Shown here piece by piece: positions 31,269 through 42,300 of a stretch of 64,000 bases of DNA. Position 1 is the stretch's first letter. Each line of letters opens with the position of its first letter. Source of the DNA: Chloranthus sessilifolius (Eukaryota; Streptophyta; Magnoliopsida; Chloranthales; Chloranthaceae). The position numbers were made by a program, and so were the translations under genes. The DNA lies in contig CM037587.1 in assembly GCA_021018995.1 (NCBI GenBank), positions 6,822,866 through 6,886,865 of the forward strand, in the 5' to 3' direction. Below the pieces are notes generated by a model that saw only the letters and a program-made list of their open reading frames with translations, searched no databases and was not told the DNA's origin.

Positions 31269-34200
31269 CATGCCCATTCTATTTCCAATCTCTCTCTCTT
31301 TCTTCCTTTTTTTTTTAATTTATAATCTTCTTCAAACAAGAAGGGGGGTCCCTTCCACGGCTCCATCGGCACTCTAAAGTTCCCTCTGAGGCTCCTACTA
31401 TCCTTCCTCCATCTCAAAGCAAGAAAAGAAGCATTAAATCAAGATCCAAAAATCAAGATTGACGCTTTTTCTTGTGTGGGAGGTTTGAGTATTTAATTTT
31501 AGTTTTTATTTATAATTTTACATCAAGTTCTCTTTCATTTTTCAACTTCTTAAATTTATATTATTATTATGTCTTCGTCCACGTCAAATGATCATCTTAG
31601 ATCGAGGCCTAACGATTCGGGTTGAAAGTATGGACATCATAAAAGTCCTACGGAGAAGACCAAGATACAATGTACCTTGTGTCCCTATGTTAGCGTAAGG
31701 ACAATATTGTGACACAAGCAACACTTGGCTCACCAACCCAAATCGAATATTAAAGTATGTCCAAATGTAACTCCCAAGATTGTAAGGGAGATTTTACAAT
31801 GGAATGATAAGATTTCAAGGATGAAATATAATGATGTAATTTAGGAGACTACCGGGAAGGGGGTAGTCAACATTATCACTATGAAGAGGAAGAGGAGTTG
31901 GAGGATGATAGATTCACTCCCTCCACCACTGCCTGTAATGGTAGACTACCACCTCCTCCTCGTAAAAGAGCTTGTGGTAGTGGTAGTGGTAGTGGTGGTA
32001 GTGGTAGTGGTAGTGGTACTAGAGGTGGCATAGAAAATTTTCTCTTATAGACTACACCCCGAGGATGTGGTCAATGCAAGAGACAAACATGGACCAGTTC
32101 AAACTACCATAGAAAACCAGTTTAAAGATAAAGATAGACCCACAACTATTCAATATGTAGCTAAGTGGATGTACCAAGCCAGTATTGCCTTCAATACCGT
32201 TACATTAAAGAGCTACCAAGTTATTGTTGAAGCTCTAGGACAATTTGGGAATTAAACCGTCCCCATATCATGAAATAAGACACTTGTCTTAGAAAAAAGG
32301 TCCAAGCGACCAATAGTTTTCGATCCAAGCATAGAGAGGATTGGAAAACAAATGGGTGCATGGTTATGGCTGATGGATGGACGGATAGGGTCGATAGGTC
32401 ACTAATTAATGTGTTGGTTAATTATCCTACCGGCACTATGTTCCTAAAGTCGGTGGACGTTTTGGCTAAATCCCACATGGGCGAATACCTTTTTGGCCTC
32501 CTAGATAAAGTTGTGAAGGAGATTGGAGAAGAGCACATTGTCCAAGTTTGTAGGGACAATGCCGCAAATTACGTAGCCGCAGGTCGGCTTCTTATGCAAA
32601 AGCAACCTCGCATATATTGGGCACCATGTAAGGCCTATTGCCTTGACTTAATTTTAGAAGACATCGGCAAGGTCCACATTAAGACCGTAGCTAAGGCTAG
32701 GAGAATAGTAGTTTTCTTTTATACGCATGCCCAACTACTCCATATGCGCAAAGCATTGGGTGGAAACATTTTATGACCCCTTGTCACCCGCTTTGCTACG
32801 GCCTTCTTAACCCTACAAAGTTTATACGGTAAAAGAGAACAACTACCTAGCTTTGTAACGAGAACCAAATGGAGGAATGGGCCATGGGCTAAGAAGAGCG
32901 AGGGAAAGTGGGTAGCCCAAACCATCCTTACACCAACGGCTTGGAATAGTGTTACACAAACACTAAGAGACTCTGAACCATTGGTAGATGTACTACAATT
33001 GGTTGATAGCGATAAAGCCCCATATGGGTTATATTTATAGCTTTATGGAGAAAACTATACAGAAAGTTAAATCAAATAATAGCCAAAGAGTTCGACTTGT
33101 CGCGGATGCGACATATATGATTGATTTTCTTAATGTGTTAAAGAGAATGGTTCCAGATAAAAATGACCAAGATAGGATAAGTAACCTATTAGATTGCTAG
33201 AAGAAGTCGTTGGCATGTTCGAAAGGGATATCGTCGTTCGACATAGGGATATGAAAAAACCGAGGAAGTGCCTAACGTGTAAATGCAATCCTTATTCATT
33301 TATTCATTTTAAGGCTTTAAGCTTTTGAAATGATAACTAATTTATTAAAATCAATGTGTAGCCAATTCGTGAGCCGCTTATGGAGTAGATACAAACAATA
33401 AAGATTCTTCTTTGAAGACATTGGCCATAAGAGTACTAAGCCTTACTTGTTCGGCATCGGCATGTGAGTGTAAGTGGAGCTCGGCGAGATGGTAAGTGTC
33501 TTGTTAATTATTATACTTATAGAAATTTTAGATTAAAAAAAATTAGATTAAATTTTAACATATTTTTAATGTCTTAAATAGATTCATAAGAAAAAGAGAA
33601 ACATACTTGAGCAATCCAAGCTCAATGATTTGATCTTTGTTCAATACAACCAAAAGGTTCGAGAATGTTTTCTCAAAGCAAGAGAAAATCCAGGATTTAA
33701 TGATCCCATTTTGATTGACGATTTACCTGCTGATGATCCTTGAGTGGCGGATGCAAGGGATGAGCCAATCTTCACGGGTGAAGATCTTACATGGGATCAA
33801 ATGGAGGAGGCCTCTTTTGGTGGTGAAGGAGAAAAACCTAGATGGCGTAGGAGATCGGTGGGGGGAGTTCTTCAAGCCAAAGAAGAAATGAAGAAGATTG
33901 AATCCAAGAAAAAGAGGATCTGGATAATATAGACTCCATCTTGGTGAGATCGGATGAAGAAGAAACTAAGGAAGATGAAGAACACATTGAAGAAGGCGAT
34001 GATTAGGATGATGATGACCATGCCGGAGGTGGAGGAGCCGATCAAGCACCACGATGGGTTACAGAGCAATGCGTAGAGTGCATGGTCAGAGGACAATACA
34101 ACCCTTAAAATATAAGTTTTCAAGTGGTTTTTTAAGTTTTCATATAGTTAATGTATTTTGTTTGTTATTTCTCTAAATAAAATGGAAGTTTATTACCTTT

Positions 34201-34420
34201 ATTAAATGAGTTTTTTGTATTATAAAGACCGGTATGTATTTTACTTATAAGACTTTATATTATTCCCATATTTTTCAAAAAAATCACCTTTTTTTCATAT
34301 TTAAAAAAATATAGAAAATCAATATGCCATCGCAAATGAGATGATGCGAATCGCATATGCGATGGCACAGTGAAATCGCATATCATAGGATATGTGATTT
34401 CACAACAATGGAAATGGCCA
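31021..34420 (+). mobile_element. Decayed autonomous-type hAT transposon
   Basis: Inverted subterminal blocks occur at both ends (GCATATGCGATCCAGTGCAG near 31075; on the reverse strand near 34370, ATATGCGATTTCACTGTG). Between them lie a TATAAATAG box near 31174, a CT microsatellite (31218-31265) and a transposase gene. Exact termini and the 8-bp duplication were not resolved, so the limits are approximate. Confidence 0.6.
31570..33932 (+). pseudogene. hAT transposase (BED finger, DUF659, dimerisation domain), broken
   Basis: It starts at ATG 31570 (MSSSTSNDHLRSR). A BED-like finger (CTLCPYV, HLAHQPKSNIKVCPN) is followed by a Gly-Ser linker from an AGTGGT repeat (31974-32020), then HPEDVVNARDKHGPVQTTIE and a DUF659 block (MADGWTDRVDRSLINVLVNY, VCRDNAANYVAAGRLL, CKAYCLDLILEDIGK; 32360-32776). 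The hAT dimerisation region appears near 33430 (LSLTCSASACECKWSSARW). It seems split by an intron (GTAAGTG at about 33491 to TTAAATAG at 33581) before IHKKKRNILEQSKLNDLIFV and the acidic tail DARDEPIFTGEDLTWDQ. Stops near 31625, 32048 and 32250 and after 32776 make it inactive. Confidence 0.85.
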
Positions 34421-34429
34421 TTACGTCCT

Positions 34430-34517
34430 ACCAATAGCACAAGTTATTTTACTAGTAAAAGTTGGTTTATTAGACCAATAGCACAAGTTATTTTACTAGT
34501 AAAAGTTGGTTTATTAG
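34430..34517. repeat. 44-bp perfect tandem duplication
   Basis: Two identical adjacent copies begin ACCAATAGCACAAGTTATTT, right after the hAT 3' end. Confidence 0.95.
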
Positions 34518-34739
34518 ATATTGATTAGTGCTATGAGATTAGGGTTAGATAAAAGTTAGTGCTAAACTAAAAGGAAGAAAGGAGATAGATGGAAATTAGG
34601 GTTATGAGAGTTGTTTCTCATCCCCTTATCTAGTGGATTAGATACTAATTAAAAGGTGAACCAATGTGAACCATTAACACATTATGAAACATATTCTGAC
34701 CGCTATATACACACCAATGCCATACTAAAAGTAAACCAA
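34518..34739. other. Unassigned spacer
   Basis: No feature recognised between the duplication and the copia remnant. Confidence 0.4.
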
Positions 34740-35347
34740 CATTCTCCACCTGGCTTTCTACTTCCAAGAGAGATAAGGAAGGTTTGCCGCCTTCATCTTG
34801 CAGCTATCCATCACATTCTTCGAGATAGTAGGTCTAGCCCCATTGCAGACTTTTGTATCTCTCGCATGGTCATCTTGACATTTCTGGTTACATGCACGCT
34901 TGAATTGGATACTCAACTGATTTTTTCTTGACATCAAACGATTGTGCCTTCTTAGGAGGCAATCATGTTGAATGGAAGAGCAAGAAACAATCAGTTGTCT
35001 CTTGCTCTAGTGTTGTAGCAGAGAACTAGGTCATTGCACCTGGTATATTTGAGATTATGTGGCTTCGTTCTCTTTTCTTTAAGTTGGGGTTACCTGTTAG
35101 TGCAACCTAAAGCTGCAATTCATATTGCTTCTGATTTGGTTCTACATGAGTAGAGCAAGCACATTGAAATTATTCTGCAGTTTGCTAGCAAGAAGCTTTG
35201 GGATGGGTCGTTTGAGATTCCACATGCTTCCTCTTCACGACATTTTTGCAGATGTGTTTACTAAGGTTGTAGGGCCTATGTTTCTTCACAACAATTCTGT
35301 TAAACTGGGCATGTTTCATATTTATGTTCCAGCTCGAGGGAGAGTGT
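34740..35347 (+). pseudogene. Copia RNase H remnant
   Basis: The translation gives HLAAIHHILRDSRSSP (the RT/RNase H connection), then, after a shift, GGNHVEWKSKKQSVVSCSS, IMWLRSLFFKLGLPVS and a worn FADVFTKVVGPMF. The polypurine tract GAGGGAGAG precedes the LTR. Many stops occur. It is only the 3' end of an element; everything upstream is lost at the hAT boundary region. Confidence 0.8.
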
Positions 35348-35544
35348 TGTTAGTATGTGCTTAGTTTTGCTAATGTTTAGGTATATATGACTTACCTTGT
35401 ATCTTCCTTTGTGATGTTTTTCCTGTTTGTAACATTGAACTCGTATGCTAATATAGAATGACTCCCTTAAGCCCTTTACCTTCTATCTCTCTCCTTCATC
35501 TTCTCTTATTCTCCCTCTTACAATTTCCCTCTCTCATCTCAACA
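35348..35544 (+). repeat. Copia 3' LTR
   Basis: It starts TGTTAGTATGTGCTTAG after a purine tract and ends CATCTCAACA. Confidence 0.7.
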
Positions 35545-36168
35545 TTATCCAAGTGGGTTACAATGCTACGAGAACCAGGGGGGGGGGGGGGGGTTGAAGA
35601 GGAGATCAATAATGACTTGCATTGGAGGGGGGTTTGAAGAGGAGATCAATAATGACTTGCATAGACGTAGTGAGAACCGACATGGAGGTTTGCTATGTAA
35701 CAGAGATTTTAGTTCAGAATATAAATGTGTGGAGAAATTAGACTCTGCAAAGCCAAATCAAAATAGATAGGACAGGACAATAGTTATGGTGATGAAGATG
35801 GTGGTGGTGGTGGTGATAATGACGACAAAGTGACTATCCATCTTCCACGAGAATTTTCTTTTCTTTCGTATAAATGTCGATGAATACTCCACATAAATTA
35901 GTTTTTAGATGCAATAGGTTAAGCTGTATAACTATGAAGATATATTCACAATTTAGAACAATAAGTCGATAGTTTTTCAGCATATAATATGTCACCATAT
36001 TTTCCTACCTTTTCTTTGAGACGATCAGAAAAATTAATATAAACACATCCAAATGTGCAGAGCAACTGAAACTGTACACTGAACAAAGTATTGCCATATG
36101 AAATTTAACCCTTAGAAGAAAACTGCAATCATTATAACATCCATGCAGTGCTAATTTAAATCTCTTAC
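35545..36168. other. Non-coding; poly-G and 40-bp tandem duplication
   Basis: A G-run occurs near 35578-35593. Two adjacent copies of TTGAAGAGGAGATCAATAAT (35594-35633 and 35634-35665) follow. No exon of the EFR3-like gene was found here. Confidence 0.7.
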
Positions 36169-36318
36169 CTTTGCCCGAGAAAATAGCAAGACTAGACAGT
36201 AAGTATGAGAGATTGCTTCGTAATTTTCAGGAGTGTTTCCAGAGGAGATGGCCTGAGACCATATGGAAGAAAGCAAAAGTGTAATCTGGCGACTACTCAA
36301 CCTAAGGGAAATTGGATC
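36169..36318 (-). CDS. EFR3-like exon j
   Basis: 50 codons, DPISLRLSSRQITLLLSSIW to EAISHTYCLVLLFSRAK. Acceptor CTTCAG, donor GTAAGA. The next expected exon was not found between here and position 1. Confidence 0.92.
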
Positions 36319-39300
36319 CTGAAGTTTAGTAGATGGGAGAATGGTCAAGCTACAATGTTACTTAAGGAAAATCTGTATAAAATTGCTTTAGTTTGACTAA
36401 CAATATAAGCACTTAAATTGAGAAGATCTCAGTGACACACTTACCAGTCCCTTACATGAATTGGCCATAGAATTTCCATCTGCAGTTGAAGGTAAAGGAT
36501 AACCTCTAATGCTATTAACTCGGCCACTAATTGACTTTAATGTAAGGGGCATTACATTATCACTGTTCTTTCTTCCATCAACCTCACTGACAACTTTTTC
36601 CATCCTGCCTTGACAACTACTTTCTCGTAAGGAAGATTTCTCCTTTCTCAGCTTCTCAAAAAGAGCAGCGGAAGATGAAAAGACAGAGACTGTTCTTGAC
36701 AGAGTCCTTCGAAGATCATATCCTTTTGGTGAGTCAGGAGTATCTGAACAAAGACGAGGGCAAACAGAAGTTGGTACAAGAACAACAGAAAATATGCGAT
36801 GAGCTCCAACCCGTGTTTCATGATCTGGGTAGACCATTGCTAGTAGTATTTGATGAAATAATGGTTCAGGGAATGCCTGCAAGATGAAATAGATGTTTAA
36901 ATAAAAAATGGTGACTGAAATGGATTGTTTTTTTAGCACTTTTGAAACATGGCACCAAACCGAATAAAAATTTGACAGGATGGAATAGATGTCTAAAAAA
37001 AATGGTGACTGAAATGGATTTTTTTATGCAACTTTTGAAATGTGACAACAAAACAAATCAAAATTTTGGCATAACTAGTTAACTTGCCTTGTTATTATAT
37101 GATAAATTTGGAACCGATGCTATTATTTGTGCAATCCGATAGACAGAAGAAATTGTTGCCCTAGCTATAACTGTAACAGTTGAGAGGTTTTCCAACATCA
37201 CAGCCATCATGTCAAGAACAGATCCCGCATCTCCCACCTGTTTACCAAGGGCACCATCATTTTACATTCTTCATTAAGTAAAGTTTTATTGCCATGCAAC
37301 AAAATAGCTACCATATTTCTGCAGAATCCCTAGCTTAAGTAGAAGGTAGATGCATTTGTTAAATTATTTGCAAGTTGAAGCAGATGCTACTTAAAACTGA
37401 AGGATAAATAACAACAGATATAAGATATCTTAATTATAAGAAATCATCGAGGAGATGGAATACCACCTTATTCGACAACTGTACAAGGCACCCATCAACT
37501 GCTGATTGAAATTTTTTGTTCCAGCTGATTATGTCATTGCCCAGGTTTGAATCATCGAGTGAGACATGCATGCATTTTCGTAATTGCCTCATCAGGTCAC
37601 TCATTGCACCAATTATTCCTACAGAAGGCTCAACTTTTGACTGCTGAGCAAGGCAAGCGGTAACTTCAATAATGTTAAGCTGCATGTCAGGGTGTTTAAC
37701 GACAAGCTTGTGCTCAAGATGCTTGATTATGATAGACAACAATAGGTGTGTATTCTGCCCTGCAAGTTAAACAAAAAATAATTAAGTGTAGGTGTTTGGC
37801 GTGCTGGCCAGGTACCCCGCCTCAGGAAGCGGGAGATCGGAGTTTGAGTTCGCCCCTTGAGGCCACCATAGGGATTTATATCCCGTGCTGACCCGGCATG
37901 TGCTAACTTGGTTCCCATATGTGCCCCTGGGGTTAGTCGGGTGCTATAAATGGCCTGGACCCCCAGATTAGGGATTAGTCGGGTGCTCTAAGAGGCCCAG
38001 ACACTCAGGTTATCAAAAAAAAAAAAAAAGATCAGTCTTGCCTAGGCAAGAAAGAACTATTATGTCATCAGAAGTGGTCAGTAAGATACAAAACAAAGAA
38101 TACAATACGAAAGTACAAATGAACAAATTGCTACCAGATTTTTCCATTAACAACTGCATTTCCAACAAGACTGAAAGAGCAAGTCCATGTTTAGGAGACC
38201 AGAGATTCCCATTATCAAAATAGCGAAACAAAGATTCCAAGACACGACGTATAGTTGTAGCCTCCTTGGCTAGCTTGGCCATGTTATGCATACAAACCCG
38301 AGACCAAAAGCTGGGGTTCTTGGCATCTTCCCTGTCAAAAGATGGCGACAGATAGAAGTAACAATTATCTACCAGAAAAAGATGGATAATATTAACAAGG
38401 ACAGGGTGCAGAGTCTTACGTAGCCAGATTCAGTGTGCCTTTGTAGTTCATAATGCTATTCCAAGAAGGAACCCTTGTAATGACATCTGAAGGAGCAGAT
38501 GCATGACCCTCAGCTTTAAGCACTTCTTGCACCCACCGGTTTTGGGGTTCTTGCGTGTGGCTAAGATTTTCTACCACTTTATTAGGATGTCCATAATTTT
38601 CCAATACTACCAAGACAACCTGTTACAATGACGCAAGATATAATGTTTTAGGATAATAAAGAGCCATTACATAACGTGCGAAAGTGCAACAATACAGTTG
38701 AGTGCTGGAGAACAATTCTAGTATCATTAATTTGGATAGGTTGAACACAGGGACATTTGTGAGCACCACAGGTGAAGGAGCTTGTAGCTCATACTTCCAT
38801 AATGAAAAAATCATATTTGTGCATTTCAGTGACGGCCTCCAATGAAAGAATAGAATCAAAGCAAAAGAAAATTTTAACTTTAGAGACACAAAGAAGACAT
38901 CATCATGATCATCATATCATAATCACATCCTTATCCCATCTATTTGGGATCAACTTTATAAGTCCAATTTCTCCACTCGTTTTTGATCAAGTTCTTGAAG
39001 CAATCTCAACTTGTTTTCTAGTTTTGTCTTTCTTACTTCTAGGTTCCTTAGGTCTATCATTGTTGTTCTCATGTGTTGTATATCTAATATTGATAGGTCT
39101 CTTCTCTCTCTCTCCTCAACATGTCCAAACCACCTAATTTCTAACTCTAAATATCATCAAGTATTCTATGTTAAAATCCCCATAATTAATTGTATACCCT
39201 CTCTCTAATAATTTCTAACCATGATTCTCCAAATCAAAAAGTATTCTTGGTCAAAGTTTTTTTTACATATTTGTTGTTCATGAGATATAGGATCATGGGG

Positions 39301-42300
39301 CATGTCAATTTGTTTACATTTATATATTGACATCTACATTTTTAGCTGATGGTTACAATCAAAGGATTTTGATTTTGTTCATTTTCTATTTGATACATTG
39401 TGATGTTTTAACCAATTGGTTTGATTTCATACAACTTGATTTTTATCTTTTCATGAGATTTCATGTATTTTTTTTCATGGTGTTGTCAATGTATAAACAT
39501 TTCATTATTTTTTTGATTTTCTCCTTTATTTTGATTTTTTTTTTATATATATTTGGTTCTTTATTTCTATTCTTTATTCTTTATTTTCAGTCTTATTTTT
39601 TCCCTCAACACAGGATGTAAAATCACTTTATTTTGCCTTGATTTTCTTGATAATTAAACATATTATTAAATGTTTCAACTATTCAATATGAGTTATATGC
39701 TTAAAATACATTTCTATGTTCAAATTAATCTAATATTTAGTAAGATTTTATATTCTAAGATTCTATAAATCCAGATTGGATTACTTCTATTAATCCATAA
39801 AACTTTCTCCAATTTATTGACCTCAAGATTTTAGCCATAAAACTATAAAAATCTTATTATTTTAGGTTTTCATTGAAAATGTTGGTCTAAATTCTCTATT
39901 TCTAACAATCTTATGAAAACTTCCTCCACATCTATTAAAAAAAAAAAAGGTTATCAAACAACTTTTCTCCTCATTTTCGATTACTTTTTCCTCTTCATTG
40001 TTCACATATATTTTCTCCTCTGATTTTCTTGAACATTGTTCATCTTCAGGTTATATTTTTGTGAAGATTTCAAAATGATTTAGTGATTTTATGTTGATGC
40101 CAATGAATGATCAAGAGAAGAACAGGATCTATATTTTTTTAAGATCTTTTTCTTTTATTTGTGATTACACTTTTTATCCATGACCGACTCTGATTTGGTT
40201 CTTCTCGAATTTTCTAAAAGCTTTGGATTACTTGTAGAGTCATTGATCCTTTGATGACACAGCAATGACATAAATATGCCTGGCAAAAGTGATTTTTGCC
40301 ATTGATATGTTGAATGAATACAAAGTATGTAGCTGTGTTGCTCATTCTTGAGGAGCCACCTTGAGTATCTGGGCTGAGTGCCCTATAATCAGCTGTACTT
40401 CGTGAGCATCGAGGATGTCAGATAAATATATTAGGGCATGAGTGAACCATTCAGCATGAATTCGATCCATGTTCTTGGAAGTCATGCTCGTTTGGATGGG
40501 GCATAGCCCAAGTGGGGCCATTCTCGGTTCAAGCAGGCATCAGCCATCAAGCAAGCCATAGGGCCGCGTGGTGCAAGGAAGTAGAATTGGTGCTTGACCA
40601 TGGTGGCACCAAATGCATTGGTCATGGGTACGAGGCTGTTGGGATGAAGGGTTGAGACTTGGGCACGACACGGACGCGATGTGGTTGTGGGGCAGGGATG
40701 CGGGGCGTTACGGTGTGAACAGTAAAGTATGTCAAACCAATACGTTTGAGGTCCTCCCGTCATTTCGACTGAATTACTATTTTACCCTTATATAGGGGGA
40801 CATGAGCTAGAGTCCCCAAACCACTAACGTGGGCAGTCTGAGAACCATGCTTGGGCGTCATCTACGTGTACTAGGGCCATCGTTTCAGTGAGTCTTAGCC
40901 CAAAGGTATACCTATTACTGTGCATTCTTGTGTCCACGAACTTTCTTGCGTTGCCAGAAAGGCAAGTAAAGGAGGACAAACATTACTCTTTAGTGGAATC
41001 CGCATTACGTTGCTCGGATTGAATTGGGCCATGACTTTCATCGTTGTGTCAAGGTGACCTGTTTGAATAGTGACATTAATGCATCACCAGATGCTGAGAT
41101 AGTGATGAGAGATGACGTGCGATTACATTCTTCCTTTAGTGAGCATTTTTAGTTATGGATTTGGTGAAGGAGGCACATGGAAGATTGTGGCGTGGGCGTG
41201 GAGGTGAAATGACTACTCATTAAGTGGTTGAAATGACCACGGTTGGTTTTCTTTATCAGGCGACATGATGATTATCAAGCCTCATGTACTTGTCCATGGC
41301 ATGCTTCTACTCATATTGTGCGAATACAAATTCAAAATCTGCTCCATCTCCAGCATCTTATTGATGCATATGCTCTTTTCGTTTTAGAATTGGTGCAGGA
41401 GCATCTGGAGTGAAGTGCCTTCCCTGTCCAGGTACTTTATGCTGCTTCTGTGAGGACATCTCTTCTCCATCATCTACTGTGGGCGATGGTCTGAATGCTA
41501 TATGATGGGTGGACACATCTATCGTGTACCTACATAAATTATCATAGGCAGGTATGTATGGTTGATGGTTCCTACACTCCTATCACTAGTGAAGTCGGTC
41601 TTCCCATCGCGGCCAATCTTTCTCTTTCAGAAGTCCTCCATGTTCCACAATTAAATACAGATTTGCTATCTGTCAGTTGCCTTACTAAATCCTTACATTG
41701 CTCAGTAACTCCATGTGCATTTCAGGACCTGATACAAGGCAAACTTTTTAGCATGGGGCATGAGATGAATAGACTCTACTACTTCATCATGAATGGACAA
41801 ACTGCTTTTTCATCTTCAAGTTTCCATAGTTTACCTATTTCTAGCCGTAGTGTGTTAAGTCTAAATACTTTGCATTTATGGCATGCTAGGCTTGTCCATG
41901 CTAATATGCAGAACTTATATTTGCTATTTTCTTATTTGAAACCAAAAAGTGAATCAGTTTAAATTTCAATGTCAGACATGTGAGTTATCTAAAGAGACTC
42001 ATTCATGTTACCCTTCATATATGCATCACTCAAATTCTTTATTTGAGATTATGCACAGTGATGTGTGGGGACCAACTCCACTGGCTTCCTTGATGGTTTC
42101 AGATAAAATGTTTCTTTTATTGATGACGACTCACGATGTACTTGGATGCACTTGCTTAAAACTAAAGATGATGTCCGCTCCACCTTTATCAGCTTTTGTA
42201 CTATGATTCAAACTAAGTTTGAACAAACAATTTAAGTTTTACAACTTGATAATGATGAGTACTACACATCTTCAGATCCCTCATTCTAACTCCAAAAGAT

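Noticed and set aside
39327..39620. 97-residue Phe-rich plus-strand open frame
   Set aside because: AT-rich low-complexity translation in an intron.
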